Assembly (NCBI GenBank): GCA_910584055.1
Contig: CAJTZS010000018.1
Coordinates: forward strand, 1-64,000
Reading direction: 5' to 3'
Length of the DNA: 64,000 nt
Origin: an uncultured Muribaculaceae bacterium
Lineage (GTDB): Bacteria > Bacteroidota > Bacteroidia > Bacteroidales > Muribaculaceae
Positions 35,701 through 42,900 of this stretch are shown here, piece after piece. The notes below the pieces were generated by a model. The model saw only the letters and a list, made by a program, of their open reading frames with translations. It did no database searches and was not told the origin of the DNA. A program made the translations under genes and the position numbers. How positions within the stretch are numbered: the stretch's first letter is position 1; each line of letters opens with the position of its first letter.

Positions 35701-35899
35701 CAGGATGGATGGTGTCAGCAGGTTTAATACAGTCATAGACATCCTGGATGTGAATGGAGTCATGATAATGCATCAAACTGTTGATCCGGGCGAGAGTTTC
35801 GGTGAAAAGATAGGCACAATATCTCTTGAAAAGGGCATATACCTCGTTAAAGTATTATCTAAAAACCGAGCCGTCACAAAGAAAGTCAACATCAGATAA
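29753..35899 (+). CDS. Giant secreted protein: 15 Big_2 Ig-like domains plus LRR_5 repeats
   Basis: A 2048-residue exported protein (signal peptide to about residue 35, SAFCQ). Order: BspA-type leucine-rich repeats (about 60-280); 14 tandem Big_2 Ig-like domains (about 290-1500); a second LRR_5 block with very regular 23-residue units (about 1540-1820); a fifteenth Big_2 domain (about 1880-1960); and a type IX secretion-like tail (DILDVNGVMIMHQT... KGIYLVKV). From about the third domain the Ig-like domains alternate between a shorter type (ESVxLN..., ~83 residues) and a longer type (PVTGVxIDREALGI..., ~90 residues). Big_2 domains occur in adhesins, so cell-surface adhesion is the likely role; the ligand is unknown. 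The gene stands alone between two terminators. The Met at 29753 is followed by a long N-region; 29768 or 29798 could also serve as start. Confidence 0.85.
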   Translation: MRRSFMGLMPNNSVTMSVALILLISIFYTPSAFCQTSIPPQLEFEENAPDYRSYRVSVKAGQGSSLTGHLDVPSSYRGLPVTVIGCLSSNITSVSIPNSIVKISDNGFGGSDYLESVVIPNSVREVGVYAFKMCPKLSSVVISPANSINGTAFSGCDIKKGAYPITMFPNRRPFVATIEVPYPDDCIPEPSGLVFNASKTAFYFAPWDIRNLELPATISLIGSKAFAGCTKLDMLVLNSIVPPDVSDDTFNDSDIKAIRVPAGCRSAYIQAAGWSRLASRIIEEVKTERVEIVTDISNIQIGQTVQLQAQVIPSNATFKDVEWAIADPRIATVNEFGLLEAKAVGSTEIIASVKETEVRNVFPIIVHPIYVERISVDPQRWTGLPDSTFMVNSSVFPENATDKSLKWSSTDETVATVDATGKVTTHKDGRCVINVEASDGSNVSAQCTVTVRPWEAESVTFDKTEWRGKVNQKFQITAVVLPDKAKDITLDWKSSKSSVATVDSNGVVTAVGVGNATITATAANGKSASCEVTVEAIPVERVSIDRESMGITGDCLELVKGKTMAIKSIIEPEDATVKTLLYESSCPTVAMVNPNGIISAVALGEAVITVMSKDGVSDRITVKVFPIPVESITVRPAEIHICVDETYVLEADLQPWYAGDQTVEWSSSDDRIATVDGNGVVKGVSLGTATITATTTNGLTATCQVIVEATLVKRVTIDLAALGIEDTFMEICQGETRTIKVNVEPSNATDKSLIYSSSYPDVVSVDENGNIKGLSPGYSKIEIKPLKPYYPDRVAAWLTVTVVSKEEESVTLNIAETKLKVAETVQLTANVLPENATDKTVSWSSSDDNVATVDENGLVKAVSLGMATVTVTTVNGLTSECKVTVVPTPVTDIVLDWEAMGITGNSVEMKAGEEKAIIANIQPADATDKDLEYESSEPEIVAVDDKGNIRALSIGKAVITIKAVSGVSTTLPVIVVPTSAESVRLNVPETVLKAGENVQLQATIFPEYTTDKTITWGSSDTGIATVDESGLVTGVSVGGTIVRATTVNGLIAECKVTVAETPVTGVAIDREALGMADDKLEIKIGETRLIPASVMPENATDRSLHYESSNPDVVSVDNDGKIVALSVGSAVLTVSSTNGLSDKTTVSVSAVESESVSLSLSESILRVGETTQLTATVLPFNATDKGVTWSSSDSSVVTVDNTGLVTAVSLGNAIITATTANGLTDQCKVTVEKTPVTGISFDKAALGITDSGELEMIVGETKTIIATVVPENATDKRLLYSSSSPKVVSIDENGNMTALSVGTALIYVRSDDSINPVYAYIHVKVTAIEVEDIVLNMTEVELKAGQTVQLNATVFPEDATNKNVIWSSSDISVATVDNNGFVTAYRVGASRIRASIYGVYYGPEAECLVNVVKTPAEKVVIDREALGISGNDLVINKNEWERKKITVTIKPEDTTDKYVRYETSDFYVAYVDGDGYISVNNTGYADITAIAMSGVSDKIRVWVIKDNGDKFDFKVNDINYNIDKNTKTASVGKNREYSGENLIIPDYIGYMYEDYPVTKIEQDAFNPLTGFSSRITGELRLPNSLTEIGDNAFSECSGLSGDLIIPNSVTTIGFCAFYHCSGFNGELNLPDKLIRIGANAFRDCSGLTGNLHISNSVTEIGSFAFCGCSGLTGNLYIPDSVTEIGSFAFSGCSGFTGGLHIPNSLSEIGSYTFSGCSGLTGELRIPDSVMKIGNDAFSGCSGFSGSLIIDSPITRIESRSFQDCSGLKGDLVVGNSVAQIDEYAFKGTCFKSVDLPSSLTRIDRESFNFKDVAEEMTFTCRAVTPPFIQSSSFLADQAANITLYVPVRSIESYKSKWCSQNNIRFKAIKGIEGEMPERIELSETEVSMEKNQTKQLVATVFPEGSYDRTVTWTSSDPSIASVDENGLVSAVSPGVAHIVATSVNGLTKECRVTVKDPAFSIIPDLFGDDNNEGLRIMLMPGGVRMDGVSRFNTVIDILDVNGVMIMHQTVDPGESFGEKIGTISLEKGIYLVKVLSKNRAVTKKVNIR
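34540..34990 (+). repeat. Tandem 69-bp coding repeats of the LRR_5 block
   Basis: Inside the giant gene, units of 69 bases (23 codons) recur at least six times, two neighbouring ones almost identical (TGTTCCGGTTTAACAGGGAA at about 34683 and 34752). Each encodes a CSGLTG-xL-IPxSVTEIGSFAF unit. Such near-identical units invite copy-number change by recombination. Confidence 0.75.
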
Positions 35900-35933
35900 G
35901 GCACTTAATTAGATTGGATGCTTATTCAATATG

Positions 35934-35996
35934 TTGGTGGAGCAAAATGAAAGACGTCCCAACAGACGCCTTTCATTTTGCTCCACCAATTTTTTA
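35934..35996 (+). terminator. Terminator of the giant surface-protein gene
   Basis: A 20-bp perfect stem (TTGGTGGAGCAAAATGAAAG at 35934-35953 with 35970-35989), extended inside by a CGTC/GACG pairing, followed by six T residues. It lies 34 bases after the stop and is convergent with the HTH gene on the other strand. Confidence 0.9.
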
Positions 35997-36029
35997 TTAG
36001 ACATTGAGAATGTATGTAATGACATTGCA

Positions 36030-36246
36030 TCAATACATACAAAGTGTCTTCAATTCATCTGCAAACTGTATAGCCCTTTCTTTTATATTTACAACCATTT
36101 TTTTCAGATGGCTGTTTTATTCCAAGTGCGTACTGACGCATCTGGCTCGGGTTTATACCGCAGATGCGTGCAAGATCATTGGGAGACATCCTGTACCTTG
36201 ATAGGAAATCACATATGGATGATATGTCAGAATTTTTGAGGTTCAT
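36030..36246 (-). CDS. Small helix-turn-helix protein, frameshifted at an A7 run
   Basis: The frame starting at 36246 codes for ISSICDFLSRYRMSPNDLAR then ICGINPSQMRQYALGIKQPSEK, a clear helix-turn-helix of the type seen in small Bacteroides regulators and antitoxins. As written it stops at 36055 after 63 residues with an out-of-family end (NGCKYKRKGYTVCR). If one A is removed from the seven-A run (minus strand; positions 36098-36104), the frame continues MVVNIKERAIQFADELKTLC to a stop at 36030-36032, which is the kind of helix that normally follows 'QPSEK'. So this is either a real frameshift mutation, a slippery run, or a sequencing error. It begins 1 base after the STAS gene stop (TGA-A-ATG), and is the third gene of the HATPase-STAS-HTH unit. 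Confidence 0.6.
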
Positions 36247-36247
36247 T

Positions 36248-36583
36248 TCATTTGCAAAAAAACATTTCCACCTCTTTCATGTCTGCCAAGTTGTGGATGC
36301 AAATGCTCCCTGTGTCCGGTCGTCTCACGCTCCTGCCAGCCTTAACTATCCGTAGCAGAGCCGTTATATCCGGATTGGTATTTATAAGTTGTATACTCCT
36401 GTCGGATTTTTCAACCATCGAGATAAGCTCGTCTGCAAAAGAACGGGAAATAAATTCGACCCCGGAGAGGTCAAAAATATAGTCGGAACTTTCATCCATG
36501 CAATTCACAACTTCATATATCCTTGATCTGACCCTTATGTCTGTGCCAAGAATGGATGCTATATTCAAAACTTTACTTTTCAT
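36248..36583 (-). CDS. STAS-like protein (DUF4325-type)
   Basis: A 111-residue protein (MKSKVLNIASILGTDIRVRS, YIFDLSGVEFISRSFADELI, then SIQLINTNPDITALLRIV) with the layout of the STAS-like DUF4325 family: a central strand with FDLSGVEFISRSFADE and a following helix-strand unit. STAS domains often act as antagonists that bind a kinase-like ATPase partner (as in SpoIIAA/SpoIIAB); DUF4325 proteins lack a clearly assigned role. Its ATG overlaps the stop of the ATPase gene by ATGA (36580-36583), pointing to translational coupling and a shared function. The Ser in 'ISRSF' is in the region where STAS proteins carry the phosphorylated residue, but I cannot say it is modified. Confidence 0.75.
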   Translation of the reverse strand: MKSKVLNIASILGTDIRVRSRIYEVVNCMDESSDYIFDLSGVEFISRSFADELISMVEKSDRSIQLINTNPDITALLRIVKAGRSVRRPDTGSICIHNLADMKEVEMFFCK

Positions 36584-37494
36584 AATCTTTCAGCGTATTT
36601 AAGATAATTGAAACCGTCCGACTCTGTGAGCGGTATCTTCAATAATACAATCGTACCTCCCCAATTCAAATTTTTTGGAAGGGTCACTGTCACTTCCCCG
36701 TTCCTGTCATGCCGGTGGAATGCCCCTCCTGACAATATGAAAAATTCCCCTTTCAAACCATTAACAAGCATATTCTTAGTCGTAGGGAGTCCGTATCCCC
36801 GATTCTCCGCATCCGGCAGGTTTTTGGTGGATTTATGGCGGAGAGCCATGTTCAGCACGTATCCCTCATTCATCATTTCTTCTTCTTTCAGAACTTTACT
36901 CTTTATAAAACTGCCAAATACGGAAATGCCAAAATCGGCTATACATACGTTAAGACATCTCCCTTGTCTGGAATATTGGGAAAACATATAGCCGTGTTCA
37001 CATCCAGAATGGTCATGAATGTTAGCCACGAGTTCACCCGTTAGATATGAAAGGGCGCTTATCAAATTGCGGGGTATATTACATTGTCTCTCTACTATCT
37101 TCTGCAATCCGGATGTGACGGAATCTATCGTGTCTTCCGATGTGCTGAACTTACATATTGGGATATAACTTTTATTGATATATCTTTCTAATAGCCGTGA
37201 CACTTCTTCAGATCCATCAACCGTATATGGCTCAATAAAACAGATTGCGTCAAGATAACCCTTGGTATATTGCCTTATCCCGCATGTTTTTATAATGCGA
37301 TTACTCTGTTTCTTATAAAGCCCAAGTCCGCATATGAAGAACGGATGAAAGAAATTTGTTTCACTAAAATCCCATATCACGTCTTCATAAGGGTTTGCAT
37401 TCTCTGTATCGTTTATCACTACGAACAACATATTAAATACAGAGCCGATGCGTGTATCTCTTTTTACTGACGGTATTTTTATAATTGTCGACAT
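36580..37494 (-). CDS. HATPase-domain protein with STAS-like N-terminus (anti-sigma-factor-like)
   Basis: A 304-residue protein. Residues 137-290 form a GHKL-type ATPase fold: N box E154-x3-N158-x-H160-D-H162 (GELVANIHDHSG), G1 box DFG (187-189), and G2-like segment NRGYGLPTTKNM (232-243). The N-terminal ~130 residues (VIWDFSETNFFHPFFICGLG) read like a STAS-type strand-helix unit, so the protein may combine a STAS-like domain with a kinase fold. No histidine-kinase dimerisation (HisKA) domain or membrane segment is present, which fits anti-sigma-factor kinases (SpoIIAB/RsbW group) or GHKL ATPases of accessory systems better than sensor kinases. It is first in a three-gene unit with a STAS-like and an HTH gene. 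Its promoter carries a perfect palindrome between -33 and -7, suggesting autoregulation. Confidence 0.75.
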   Translation of the reverse strand: MSTIIKIPSVKRDTRIGSVFNMLFVVINDTENANPYEDVIWDFSETNFFHPFFICGLGLYKKQSNRIIKTCGIRQYTKGYLDAICFIEPYTVDGSEEVSRLLERYINKSYIPICKFSTSEDTIDSVTSGLQKIVERQCNIPRNLISALSYLTGELVANIHDHSGCEHGYMFSQYSRQGRCLNVCIADFGISVFGSFIKSKVLKEEEMMNEGYVLNMALRHKSTKNLPDAENRGYGLPTTKNMLVNGLKGEFFILSGGAFHRHDRNGEVTVTLPKNLNWGGTIVLLKIPLTESDGFNYLKYAERL

Positions 37495-37512
37495 TGCTTA
37501 TTATATTAAACG

Positions 37513-37543
37513 CAAAAGTAACAAAAATTGTTACCTCATGCAA
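37513..37543 (-). promoter_or_regulatory. Consensus promoter with palindromic operator inside the spacer
   Basis: On the minus strand: TTG (37543-37541), 20 bases, TACTTTTG (37520-37513), a match to the Bacteroidetes consensus. Within the spacer, reaching to the start of the -7 element, lies GTAACAA-N3-TTGTTAC (37518-37534), a perfect 7-bp inverted repeat. A repressor bound there would cover the promoter. The HTH protein of the same unit is the natural candidate. The transcription start would be near 37506, giving a leader of only about 12 bases. Confidence 0.7.
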
Positions 37544-37599
37544 TAATAAATAACAAAACATCATTATTTTTATATTTTACGATTCCAGCGATGTTGTTA

Positions 37600-37747
37600 T
37601 AGGAAGGAATCGCTACGTGACAATATGACAAACATCGAACTTGCATTGAACATGCTTACGGAAGCATCTACTACCGAAATATCTTCCGATAAGGCTTCCG
37701 GCTACCTCATGGGGGATGAATCTCCGATACCAATTGAAGAAAAATAG
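37600..37747 (+). pseudogene. Partial copy of the Bro-N gene 3' end with an internal deletion
   Basis: The frame reads RKESLRDNMTNIELALNMLT then EASTTEISSDKASGYLMGDE then SPIPIEEK and a TAG stop. This is the C-terminus of the Bro-N protein encoded at 28756-29601, with about 35 residues (KQRNPKTF... to HSVI) missing. The join is at a short shared sequence (ATTTC/ATATC). The copy starts at 37600 (TAGGAAGGAATCGC, matching 29336) and stops one base before the AraC gene's stop codon. It has no start codon of its own. Confidence 0.8.
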
Positions 37748-38689
37748 TTAAACGCTTTGCAAAACGGCGCGACGATAGGCGGATGGAGTCAGCCCTGTCT
37801 GTTGGCGGAAATACCTTGTGAAGAAACTTGCGTTAGGGAAATTAAGTTCGTCGGCGATATGATTGACTGCGTGGCTGTTGTCTTTCAACAGCACTTTGGC
37901 TTCGAGAATCACATAGCTGTTGATCAGGTCGAGCGCGGATTGTCCTGAGACCTCTTTGACGATTCTTCCGAGGTATTTAGGCGTGATGCAAAGCCGGTCT
38001 GCATAAAACTTGATGCTCCGTTCCTCCTTATAATGTTCTATTACCAGCGAAACGAATTTCTGGAAAAACATTTTCGGCTGAGATTCCCTGCTGCTTTTGT
38101 CTTCGGCGGTCTTGAAACTGTCAATTATTATAGCCATTATTACCCGTATGTGACCGTCGATGACTTGTGGGAGCATAGAGAAGTTATCGCGCATCAGCCA
38201 ACGCCCCACGGCTCCGATGGAACCGGTAAATTCGGATCTTATATCCAAAGGTATATTGAGCATTACAACTCCTTTTGTAATTTTGCCCACAAAAGCCATG
38301 CTCATTTCCGGGAGTTCATGCAGGGAGGGTGTGCTGCTGTTGTGGATAATGACCGCAATCCGACAGTCTTCGCTGAATTCAAGTCCGGAAATTATGCAGC
38401 CTACCGGAATTATCACAAGGTCTCCTTCGTGCATTTCAAATGATTTTATACCCGACTTTATGCTCAAGTGTCCGTAGCCACAATATATCATGGTTGAGAA
38501 TTGGATTTTGCGCGGAAGGGTGTTGAGTGCCGTGACCTGCCGGTGGCGTTCGAGATGCAAATCAGTGTTGATGCCATCGAAAATAGTGAACTTTTCTCCG
38601 AACGAAAGCTGTTTGTCGTATTCAGGTATCATGGAGAATCGAAAGTCCGGTATGCTCATGTGGTTTGTGGATGGAATATGCTGAAACAT
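37748..38689 (-). CDS. AraC-family transcription regulator
   Basis: A 313-residue protein: an N-terminal cupin-like ligand or sensing region (about 20-150) and a C-terminal AraC-type double helix-turn-helix (about 220-310: IKFYADRLCITPKYLGRIVK, then VNHIADELNFPNASFFTRYF and QQTGLTPSAYRR). It is divergent from an RND efflux operon whose first ATG lies 163 bases away. That layout, and the promoter there having a -7 but no -33 element, suggest it activates the operon; this is inference. The AraC gene stops directly next to a fragment of the Bro-N gene at 37600-37747, so its downstream side marks the edge of the accessory stretch. No signal or membrane segment. Confidence 0.9.
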   Translation of the reverse strand: MFQHIPSTNHMSIPDFRFSMIPEYDKQLSFGEKFTIFDGINTDLHLERHRQVTALNTLPRKIQFSTMIYCGYGHLSIKSGIKSFEMHEGDLVIIPVGCIISGLEFSEDCRIAVIIHNSSTPSLHELPEMSMAFVGKITKGVVMLNIPLDIRSEFTGSIGAVGRWLMRDNFSMLPQVIDGHIRVIMAIIIDSFKTAEDKSSRESQPKMFFQKFVSLVIEHYKEERSIKFYADRLCITPKYLGRIVKEVSGQSALDLINSYVILEAKVLLKDNSHAVNHIADELNFPNASFFTRYFRQQTGLTPSAYRRAVLQSV

Positions 38690-38818
38690 TATTTAAATCA
38701 TGCAAATTTAGTCATTTCAACCATAAATCACCTCATAATTACCGATTTTATTATGATATGTGGTAAAATAGGACATTTCTGTGGAATTATGGATTATGAC
38801 AGAAATCTTTTGATTGCC

Positions 38819-38826
38819 TAATTTTG
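38819..38826 (+). promoter_or_regulatory. -7 element of the RND efflux operon
   Basis: TAATTTTG matches TAnnTTTG, 26 bases before the ATG at 38853. No TTTG is found 19-21 bases upstream, the pattern expected for a promoter that needs an activator. Confidence 0.5.
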
Positions 38827-38852
38827 CACTCAGAAAATCAAAAATCATTAAC

Positions 38853-39917
38853 ATGATTCATAAACGTATTGGAATTGCAGTCTTGGTGACTGTGGCGACT
38901 TCTATGTTATCAGGTTGCGGACATAAGGAAGATGAAAGCAGACTCGTTAGAAGCGTTGCAGTCGAAGTGGCGGAGGAATCCGGAGGGTCTTCTCTTCGGA
39001 CGGTTCCGGGAGTGGTTAAAGAGGAGTCCGAAATCAACGTGGGATTTATGACTCCGGGTCAGATCAAGGAGATTTGCGTGAGGGAAGGGCAGCATGTATC
39101 GAAGGGAGAGGTTCTGGCGCGTCTTGATGATAAGGATTACAGGCTCGGTGTAGCGGCGGCGGAAGCTCAATATTCCCAGCTGTTTTCTGAACTGGAGCGG
39201 ATTAAACCACTTTACGAGGCCGGGGATGTCTCTCCCAATGACTACAACAAGGCCGAGTCCGGTCTCCGTCAGCTTGAGGCTCAATTGCAGGTCAACCGCA
39301 ATAAACTTGGTTATACCGTTCTTCGGGCTCCTGCTTCCGGTATTATAAGGAAAGTGAATTTTGATCCTTCCGAGGTGGTGGATGCCGGCACTCCGGTGTT
39401 CCTGTTGCTCGCTTCCACTCCGGTGAAGGTTGAGCTTAACGTGCCGGCGTGGATTTTCGAACATCGTGAGCGTATTTCGTCAATCAACATCATTTCCGGA
39501 AGCGATAGCTTGCCGGGTTCGTTGCTCAGTATGGTTCCGAAGGCTGATGCGTTGCAGCTTTATCGGGTGGTTCTGGGTGTCGGGGCATCTTCTCCGTCGC
39601 TTGTGCCCGGAAGGAATGTAATGGTTGAGTTCAGGATGTCGGACGGCAAAAGTGAAGGGGGGATGGTCAGCATTCCGGCATCCTCTGTGGTCTATGACAG
39701 CGGGAAGGCATCGGTATGGGTTGTAATGCCTGATTCCACGGTAAGGAGACGGGAATTGACGGTTTCCTCCGGGCCGTTGGCCGACCGTCTTAATGTGAGT
39801 TCGGGACTATCTGCAGGAGAAATTGTGGTGCGCGCCGGCACGCGTCACCTACGCGAAGGGGAGAAGGTGGCCCCGTTGGCACCGGTAAGTGAAACTAATG
39901 TTGGGGGACTCTTGTGA
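38853..39917 (+). CDS. RND efflux periplasmic adaptor (membrane fusion protein), lipoprotein
   Basis: A 354-residue adaptor that links an inner-membrane RND pump to an outer-membrane TolC-type channel. The lipobox MLSGC (Cys near residue 22) marks a lipoprotein. The N-terminal half has the half-lipoyl motif (GFMTPGQIKEICVREGQHVS) and the second half-lipoyl VLRAPASGIIRKVNFDPSEVV flanking a helical hairpin; the C-terminal part is the beta-barrel and membrane-proximal region. The ATG at 38853 is preferred, as upstream starts would lie at or before the -7 element. Its TGA stop overlaps the pump gene's ATG by one base (39917), so the three genes form one operon. Confidence 0.92.
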   Translation: MIHKRIGIAVLVTVATSMLSGCGHKEDESRLVRSVAVEVAEESGGSSLRTVPGVVKEESEINVGFMTPGQIKEICVREGQHVSKGEVLARLDDKDYRLGVAAAEAQYSQLFSELERIKPLYEAGDVSPNDYNKAESGLRQLEAQLQVNRNKLGYTVLRAPASGIIRKVNFDPSEVVDAGTPVFLLLASTPVKVELNVPAWIFEHRERISSINIISGSDSLPGSLLSMVPKADALQLYRVVLGVGASSPSLVPGRNVMVEFRMSDGKSEGGMVSIPASSVVYDSGKASVWVVMPDSTVRRRELTVSSGPLADRLNVSSGLSAGEIVVRAGTRHLREGEKVAPLAPVSETNVGGLL

Positions 39918-42900
39918 TGAAAGTCAGGAGACTTACTGAATATTTCGTGAAGCGCCCCACGGTATTCTGGAGCGTTATCGTGGCTGTTGTCTTGGCCGGT
40001 GTCCTGTCGTTCATGGCGATGCCGAAGCTGGAGGATCCGGCGATATACGGCAAGCAGGCCAATGTAGTGGCAATTCTCCCGGGAGCGTCTGCCCATGAAG
40101 TGGAGCTAAAGGTTGCAAAGGTGCTTGAAGACCAGTTGCGGGCACTCCCGGATGTGAAGGAAATCCGCACTGAATGCACATCCGGTATGGCAGTGATTAC
40201 GGTTGAGTTCAAGATGACTGTCCTTAATGATGACATGGAGCAACATTTTGATTTGCTTCGGCGCAAGATGTCGGATTCCGCAATGCTTCTCCCTCCGGAT
40301 GCCATGCCCCCTATAGTGGTGGATGACATGATGGATACCTACGGACTCTTCTATGCATTGACGTTCGATGGATTTTCTTATCCCGAAGCCGAGAAATATG
40401 CACAGTATATACGCAACGGACTTCTGGAGGTGGACGGAGTGAAACGCATAAATATCGCCGGAGTCCGCACCGAGCAGATAGATGTTGTCATAACGCCTGA
40501 ACAGTTGGTACGCAACGGATTGACTCCTACCCAGATTATGATGGAGATGCAGAATCAGGGGAAAGTGGCTGATGCGGGTAAATATTCCGGGGGTGGCTAT
40601 AGATATTCGTTAAGGGTCAGCGGAGGTTTGACGGACGAGGAGGATGTTGAAAACATGCTCATAAAGACTTCCTCCGGTCAAACTGTGCGTGTCGGGGATA
40701 TTGCAGAAGTGCGCCGCACCCTCAAGGAGCCTCAGACTAACGGATTCTTTGTCAACGGAGAATCTGCGCTCGCCATATGCATCGCCCTTGAATCCGATGT
40801 GGTGGTTCCGGATGTCGGGAAAGCTGTCGACAGTAAACTTGAGCAGGTAATGAAACAGCTTCCCGCAGGCCTGAGCATGGAAAAAATCTTTTTCCAGCCC
40901 GACAAGGTAGATGAGGCCATAAGTACATTCCTTATAAACCTGATAGAGTCTGTCCTTATAGTCATAGTGGTGCTCATTTTCTTCATGGGATTGCGTGCCG
41001 GCATCATCATCGGTATGGGACTTGCTTTGACTATCGCCGCGACTTTCCCGATATTGATGACCCTCGACTCTACGTTGCAACGTATCTCGCTTGGCGCCTT
41101 CATAATAGCCATGGGAATGCTTGTTGACAATTCAATCGTGATAATGGACGGCATATTGATTGACAAGAAGAGAGGACTTGCACCGAAGAAATATCTGTAT
41201 TCCATAGGTGACAAGACAGCCCTCCCGCTGCTCGGAGCAACAATCATTGCGGTTGCCACGTTCCTCAGTCCTTACCTTTCGCCTGACACCGCTGGAGAAT
41301 ACTGCCGGGACCTTTTCGTGGTGCTGTGCGTAAGCTTGCTGGTGAGCTGGGTTTTCGCTTTGATACTTGTCCCTATGTGCGCCAAGTCATGGATGCCTCC
41401 CCGTCAGTTCTCCAATGCGGGAGGGAATGGGAGTCGGGATCCGTTCGACACTCCTTGGCATAATGCCGTGCGCAAGGTCTTGGAAAGGCTTATCGATTGG
41501 AAAAAGACAACGATTGCATGTGGAGTAGTTATTCTTATAGTTTGCGTGTTGTCAATGACTAAAGTCAAGAATCTGTTCTTCCCCGATTTTGATTATAATC
41601 AATTCGTGATTGAATATACGCTCCCTTCTCAGTCCTCTCCGGATATGGTGCGTACGGACCTTATGCGTATTATGGCGGACCTTGACACAGTTCCAGGCGT
41701 AGAGAGGGTTGCGATGAGCATGGGTTCGTCTCCGGCGCATTACTGCCTCGTGCGACCGATGTCGAATGGTGGCGACAATTATGGAGAACTGATGGTGGAT
41801 GCCAAGGATTTCAAAACTTGTAATAAGATCATCGACATCATAAAACCAGCCTTACGCAAGCAGTATCCCGAGGCGTACATACGTTTCAGGAGATATAATT
41901 TCTCAATAGCTACGAGCCATACCGTAGAGGTCCGTTTCTCAGGTCCCGACCCTGCGGTGCTAAAAGACCTTGCCCGTCAGGCAGAGGATATAATGGTGAA
42001 ATCGAAATACATTGACCCATATTCTGTCCAGAACAACTGGCAGACTCCTTCAAAGCGCTATATAGTGGAACTTGACCGCAACGACGCCATTAGGGCCGGT
42101 CTGTCACGTGGCAACGTGGCGGATGCACTGAAAGCTGCGACTGACGGCCTGCCGATAGGGGCGGTAAATGAGGATGACAGGATGCTTGTGGTGAACCTGA
42201 AAGTCAGGAATGCCGACGGCTCTTCCGTCGAAGACCTTGAAGATGTCCCGGTATGGTCGATGATTAACGTGAATCCGGATACGGAACAGTTTAAGGGGGT
42301 GCTTAACGGCTCCGTCAGTGCGGAAGACCTGCAGGACGGGATGTCGCGCTCACTTCCTCTGAGCGCTGTATCTACGGGCGTTTCCCTGGATTGGGAAGAA
42401 CCATTCGTGTTTCGTGTCAATGGCAGACGCACGATAGAGGTTGAGGCAGACCCGAACAGCGATATTTATGAAGGCACCCCTGCAAAGGCGATGGAGAGTA
42501 TCCGCGACGAAATCGAGGCGATAAAACTTCCTCCGGGATATTCCATGCAGTGGGCGGGGGAAACGAAACTTCAGCAAGATGCCATGGTCAATATATTGAA
42601 ATACGTACCCATAACCGCCTTCTTGATATTGACAATCCTGCTCCTCCTTTTTGGCAAGTGGAAGTTGGTGTTGGTCATCCTGTTGTGTCTGCCTTTCGTG
42701 CTGACAGGCATTGTGCCGGCATTGCTTATATTCCGGCAGCCATTCACCTTTATGGCGATTATCGGACTAATGGGGCTTATGGGCATGATGGTGAAAAACG
42801 GTATAGTTCTCGTGGATGAGATAGAACGTCTGCGTAAGGAAGAAAACATGCATCCTTATAAGGCGGTCATAGAGGCCACGATTTCACGCGTGCGCCCCGT

